NCBI GenBank assembly: GCA_002372855.1
Contig: DFIZ01000001.1
Location: forward strand, 2,548-8,492
Direction: 5' to 3'
Length of the DNA: 5,945 bases
Origin: Bacteroidales bacterium UBA3684
Lineage (GTDB): Bacteria; Bacteroidota; Bacteroidia; Bacteroidales; P3
Shown: one piece after another, positions 4,704-5,945 of the stretch
Layout: each line of letters opens with the position of its first letter
Numbering within the stretch: the first letter of the stretch is position 1
Program-made: the position numbers and the translations under genes
The notes under the pieces: generated by a model
The model's input: the letters and a program-made list of their open reading frames with translations, nothing else
The model's database searches: none
What the model was told of the DNA's origin: nothing

Positions 4704-4713
4704 ATATCCAAAA

Positions 4714-5945
4714 TTATTGTTTCAGCTCCCCGTTTTTCTTTCCTTTTTTGACAAAGAACAGCACGCCGAGGGCCGCGGTGAAGGCGGCGGCAAGGCTGTA
4801 GCCGACGGTGCGCGGGAGCACCTCGCCGAGGCCCACGCCCGGAGCCACCATGAGGAAGCTGGCGGTCACCATGGTCATGAACAACGCCGGGACGAGTGTC
4901 AGCCAGTACCAGCCCTTGCCGGGGTGCAGCTTGCTGAGGAACACCGTGACGGCCCAGAGGGTCACCATGGCCAGCACCTGGTTGGCCCACGAGAAGTAGC
5001 GCCAGATGATTTGGAACCCGTCGTTGTCGGCGATGGAGAAGACGAGCAGGCCCGCCGTGATGGCGAAGATGGGCACGGCCACCAGCAGGCGTTTGCCGAT
5101 GGGTTTCTGGTCGATGTGCATGAAGTCGGCCACGATAAGGCGAGCCGACCGCAGGGCGGTGTCGCCGCTGGTGACGGCGGCGGAGACCACGCCGAGCAGC
5201 GTCACGAAGGTGATGGCGGCGGGGAACCACGTGCTGGCAATGAGCTTCACCATGCCGGCATCCTTCTCGCCGTGGTAGAGCGAATCGTCGCCGCCATAGA
5301 AGAAGTAGGCGGCAGCGGCAGCCCAGATCAGAGCCACGACGCCCTCGGCAATCATGGCGCCGTAGAAGATGGGTCGCGCCTGTTTCTCATTGACCATGCA
5401 GCGCGCCATGAGGGGGCTCTGCGTGGCATGGAAACCGCTGATGGCGCCGCAGGCAATGGAGATGAACATCATGGGGAACACGGGGTTGGTCTCGGCCTGC
5501 GGATGGTGGTTCGACAGGCCCTCCCACACCTCGGGAATGTCCACGCCGTGCACCACAAAGGCCACCACGATGGCCACGGCCATGGCCAGCAGCAGGATGC
5601 CGAAGACGGGATAAATCTTTCCGATGACCTTGTCGATGGGCAACAGTGTGGCCATCAGGTAGTAGAGGAAAATGAGGACAATCCAGCCGTAGAGAATCAC
5701 CTGGCTGTCCACCCCGGCCAGGAATCCCGGCACGAAGGGGTCGCCGGTGAGCAGCTTGGCGGGAGTGTTGACGAACACCACGCCCACCAGAATCATCAGC
5801 ACCACCGTGAAACCGCGCATGAACTGCTTCATGCCGTTGCCCAGGTATTTGCCGTGGATTTCGGGCAGCGAGGCGCCGTCCTCGCGAAGGGAGATGAAAC
5901 CGGAGATGAAGTCGTGCACCGCACCGGCGAAGATGCAGCCGAAGA
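4714..5945 (-). CDS. cstA: CstA-family carbon starvation / pyruvate transporter (5' end outside window)
   Basis: The frame is open at the right edge (FGCIFAGAV precedes the GTG at 5919, which is an internal codon) and ends at TAA 4714-4716, leaving 409 visible residues. Many hydrophobic helices and conserved CstA stretches are clear: AGAVHDFISGFISLREDGAS, KYLGNGMKQFMRGF, SGFHATQSPLMARCM, AAVTSGDTALRSARLIVADF, and the aromatic YFSWANQVLAM. CstA and its relative BtsT are inner-membrane symporters for pyruvate (and, for CstA, reported peptide uptake), used when preferred carbon is scarce. The C-terminus KKGKKNGELKQ is short, consistent with the compact form in Bacteroidota as opposed to the ~700-residue E. 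coli protein. It is transcribed toward the YD-repeat gene but separated from it by a promoter, so they need not be one operon. Confidence 0.95.
   Translation of the reverse strand, partial: FGCIFAGAVHDFISGFISLREDGASLPEIHGKYLGNGMKQFMRGFTVVLMILVGVVFVNTPAKLLTGDPFVPGFLAGVDSQVILYGWIVLIFLYYLMATLLPIDKVIGKIYPVFGILLLAMAVAIVVAFVVHGVDIPEVWEGLSNHHPQAETNPVFPMMFISIACGAISGFHATQSPLMARCMVNEKQARPIFYGAMIAEGVVALIWAAAAAYFFYGGDDSLYHGEKDAGMVKLIASTWFPAAITFVTLLGVVSAAVTSGDTALRSARLIVADFMHIDQKPIGKRLLVAVPIFAITAGLLVFSIADNDGFQIIWRYFSWANQVLAMVTLWAVTVFLSKLHPGKGWYWLTLVPALFMTMVTASFLMVAPGVGLGEVLPRTVGYSLAAAFTAALGVLFFVKKGKKNGELKQ

Overview
The window looks like chromosomal DNA from a member of the Bacteroidota, probably Bacteroidales. 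The grounds are a promoter of the TAnnTTTG type, weak or absent Shine-Dalgarno sequences in front of the starts, secreted proteins and a lipoprotein with Bacteroidales-like signal peptides, and a short-form CstA carrier. Base composition is mosaic: most genes are GC-rich (46 of 60 bases G/C at 961-1020), while several small genes are much poorer (20 of 60 at 781-840; 25 of 60 at 3541-3600), which suggests recently acquired accessory genes in a GC-rich backbone.

Left part, plus strand (1-2262): the 3' part of a CDF-like cation transporter gene; a 19-codon remnant resembling the start of a LOG-family gene; a low-GC lipoprotein gene; an intact LOG-family nucleotide phosphoribohydrolase gene; an intergenic inverted-repeat element (1423-1516); and a compact Cas4/RecB-type PD-(D/E)XK nuclease. 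The nuclease carries four candidate Fe-S cysteines, an in-frame G-rich 9-bp repeat, and a C-terminal QLSLF peptide that matches the consensus for binding the bacterial replication sliding clamp.

Right part, minus strand (5945-2263): the truncated gene for a CstA-type carbon-starvation/pyruvate transporter; a promoter at 4670-4703; a secreted protein made of YD-like repeats; a DUF4160-DUF2442 gene pair; and a secreted protein with a carboxypeptidase-regulatory-like domain. The two strands converge at 2262/2263 with no base between the stop codons.

The most interesting structure is at 3176-3837. The low-GC DUF4160-DUF2442 pair is bracketed by two exact 22-bp direct repeats. One copy is the last codons and stop of the YD-repeat gene; the other sits at the signal-peptide start of the downstream secreted protein. 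Collapsing the two copies rebuilds a TGATG stop/start overlap between the two secreted-protein genes. The pair therefore appears to be a small cassette inserted into an older two-gene operon. A second possible insertion is the low-GC lipoprotein gene lying between a LOG start fragment and the full LOG gene. No RNA genes, CRISPR array, transposase or integrase were seen. No gene-free stretch exceeds 300 bases; the longest are 388-522 and 1435-1554.
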